From positions 1 through 5,301 of the forward strand of contig DAOVEE010000131.1 of assembly GCA_030669135.1 (NCBI GenBank): 5,301 nucleotides of DNA, given 5' to 3'. The notes under the pieces are model-generated. The model saw nothing but the letters and a program-made list of their open reading frames with translations, was not told the origin of the DNA and did not search any database. Position numbers and translations under genes: made by a program. Origin of the DNA: Candidatus Bathyarchaeota archaeon (GTDB lineage: Archaea > Thermoproteota > Bathyarchaeia > TCS64). This document shows positions 5,154 to 5,301 of this stretch, piece by piece; position 1 is the first letter of the stretch, and each line of letters begins with the position of its first letter.

Positions 5154-5301
5154 TTATTTAGAGTAGGATATTATCCCCTTCTTCATCAGCTCATCTATCT
5201 TCTCGTCGTCGAAGCCCATGAGTTCCTTCAGAAGCTCCTTGTTGTGCTCACCTAGCACGGGCGCAGGGGTCCTCCGCACTGGCTGGATCTCCGAGAACTT
5301 G
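5154..5301 (-). CDS. CaiB/BaiF family CoA-transferase (partial, C-terminal 48 residues)
   Basis: The frame enters from the right edge and ends at TAA (5156-5154). The visible residues include VRRTPAPVLGEHNKELLKEL and GFDDEKIDELMKKGII. This is the typical C-terminus of class III (CaiB/BaiF, formyl-CoA transferase-like) CoA-transferases, where P-A-P-x-L-G-E-H is followed by a helical region with G-x-x-x-x-x-I-x-x-L and a final G-V/I-I. These enzymes move CoA between acyl groups through a catalytic Asp that lies outside the window, so substrate and activity cannot be judged. The gene is on the same strand as the tRNA-Thr and ends 56 bp before it. Confidence 0.87.
   Translation of the reverse strand, partial: KFSEIQPVRRTPAPVLGEHNKELLKELMGFDDEKIDELMKKGIISYSK

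Noticed and set aside
1..5301. CRISPR array, insertion sequence, defence or toxin-antitoxin system
   Set aside because: I found no regularly spaced repeats, transposase, nuclease or paired small toxin/antitoxin genes. All the sizeable coding frames are accounted for by the listed genes.

Overview
The window looks like a chromosomal segment of a moderately GC-rich archaeon, plausibly of the TACK/Thermoproteota side, although the sequence alone does not fix the lineage. Four things point to archaea. AT-rich box A (TATA-like) elements sit about 26-33 nt upstream of several starts. Many starts are GTG or TTG, or lack a Shine-Dalgarno site. There is an intron-less tRNA-Thr with U73 and an encoded CCA. 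The gene mix (GYD-domain protein, type-I-like dihydroorotase, DapA-family lyase, tandem GNAT) is also common in archaea. There is no sign of a mobile element, CRISPR array, toxin-antitoxin pair or phage genes.

Layout. At the left edge, on the minus strand, lies the N-terminal part of a flavodoxin-fold (NADPH-dependent FMN reductase-like) protein (1-208). It is preceded, 32 bp upstream on the same strand, by an unrecognised cysteine-rich protein of about 343 residues (241-1272). A 107-bp divergent promoter region separates this from two plus-strand genes: a dihydrodipicolinate synthase/N-acetylneuraminate lyase family enzyme (1380-2318) and a two-domain GNAT acetyltransferase (2363-3259). The GNAT gene converges, with a 17-bp gap holding a T-run terminator, on a minus-strand pair. 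This pair is a dihydroorotase-like amidohydrolase (3610-4944, possibly from 4968) followed by a small GYD-domain protein (3277-3561). Further right on the minus strand are tRNA-Thr(CGT) (5022-5097) and the C-terminal 48 residues of a CaiB/BaiF-type CoA-transferase (5154-5301, cut by the window edge). Two of the eight genes run off the window and are absent from simple complete-ORF listings. No gene-free stretch exceeds 300 bp.

How the genes work together. The two plus-strand genes may be co-transcribed, but they do not form a recognisable pathway; no other lysine genes are visible. The amidohydrolase plus GYD pair may be one transcript, and no other pyrimidine genes are seen. The window reads as ordinary metabolic genome rather than a defined new system. 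The points most worth a second look are the amidohydrolase, which keeps the first metal-site ligands but appears to have lost both histidines of the second site, and the uncharacterised Cys-cluster protein next to the flavoprotein.
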